Shown one piece after another: positions 7,285-7,397 of a stretch of 7,397 bases of DNA. Location of the stretch: the NCBI GenBank assembly GCA_003520315.1, contig DOVA01000188.1, positions 1-7,397 of the forward strand. The letters run 5' to 3'. Numbering within the stretch: the stretch's first letter is position 1; the number at the start of each line of letters is the position of its first letter. The notes under the pieces were generated by a model that was not told the origin of the DNA, ran no database searches, and was given only the letters and a program-made list of their open reading frames with translations. A program made the position numbers and the translations under genes. The stretch is from Rikenellaceae bacterium. GTDB taxonomy: Bacteria; Bacteroidota; Bacteroidia; Bacteroidales; UBA932.

Positions 7285-7397
7285 ACCTGTCGGAGTTTGT
7301 CGTAAATGGCTTGTAATCTGTGTTTTAAAAATCAAGCTTTTTAAGATCTCGAAAATTAAATACTTATTAATGAGCCATTTACGACAAACTCCGACAG
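7285..7397 (+). repeat. Dispersed palindromic (MITE-like) element, copy C, downstream of susD and cut by the window edge
   Basis: The arms 7287-7311 and 7373-7397 are perfect inverted complements over 25 bases, around a 61-bp AT-rich core (7312-7372). The full unit would be 115 bp if it continues two bases past the window, as copies A and B predict. It starts 24 bases after the susD stop. The bases before it (7265-7284) carry further partial units of the edge motif (CACCTG, ACACCTGTCG). Transcribed, it could fold into a long 25-bp stem with a 61-base loop. It has no adjoining U-tract in view, so I do not call it an intrinsic terminator. Confidence 0.87.

Noticed and set aside
7285..7397. Intrinsic terminator after susD
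   Set aside because: The 25-bp stem encloses a 61-base loop and no U-tract is seen after it in the window; the same unit occurs upstream of genes, so it is better explained as a dispersed repeat.

Overview
The window looks like part of a Bacteroidales-type (phylum Bacteroidota) chromosome. The DNA is AT-rich. It carries two SusC-type TonB-dependent receptors, a SusD-type lipoprotein, and an ECF sigma / FecR anti-sigma pair of the kind greatly expanded in Bacteroides-like genomes. Gene starts have no clear Shine-Dalgarno sequence, as is usual in this phylum. I cannot place it to genus.

Layout. The left half (1-2439) is a minus-strand operon read right to left: ECF sigma factor (2439-1840), FecR-like anti-sigma factor (1812-817), then the N-terminal 249 residues of a SusC-like receptor with an STN signalling domain, cut off by the left window edge (748-1). 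This is the standard order of a trans-envelope signalling unit: the receptor senses a ligand, its STN domain contacts FecR in the periplasm, and FecR controls the sigma factor. The right half (2761-7261) is a divergently transcribed pair on the plus strand: a complete 1010-residue SusC-like receptor that lacks an STN domain, followed 7 bases later by a SusD-like lipoprotein. Together they should form one outer-membrane import complex. No enzyme is present to reveal the substrate.

The gaps hold the least ordinary content. Three copies of a roughly 114-115 bp element are present. Each has about 27-bp inverted arms (ACCTGTCGGAGTTTG... and its complement) around an AT-rich core of about 60 bp. 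Two copies lie in the divergent sigma/susC intergenic region and one lies directly after susD, running into the right window edge. The two copies bracketing susC-susD are in opposite orientation. The copy next to the sigma gene overlaps its 5' end, so the first 11-12 codons of the open frame are repeat sequence and no ATG is available near the expected start.

Overall the genes are ordinary for a Bacteroidota glycan- or nutrient-uptake locus. The repeat family, and its apparent contribution of coding and regulatory sequence to the sigma factor, is the part worth following up.
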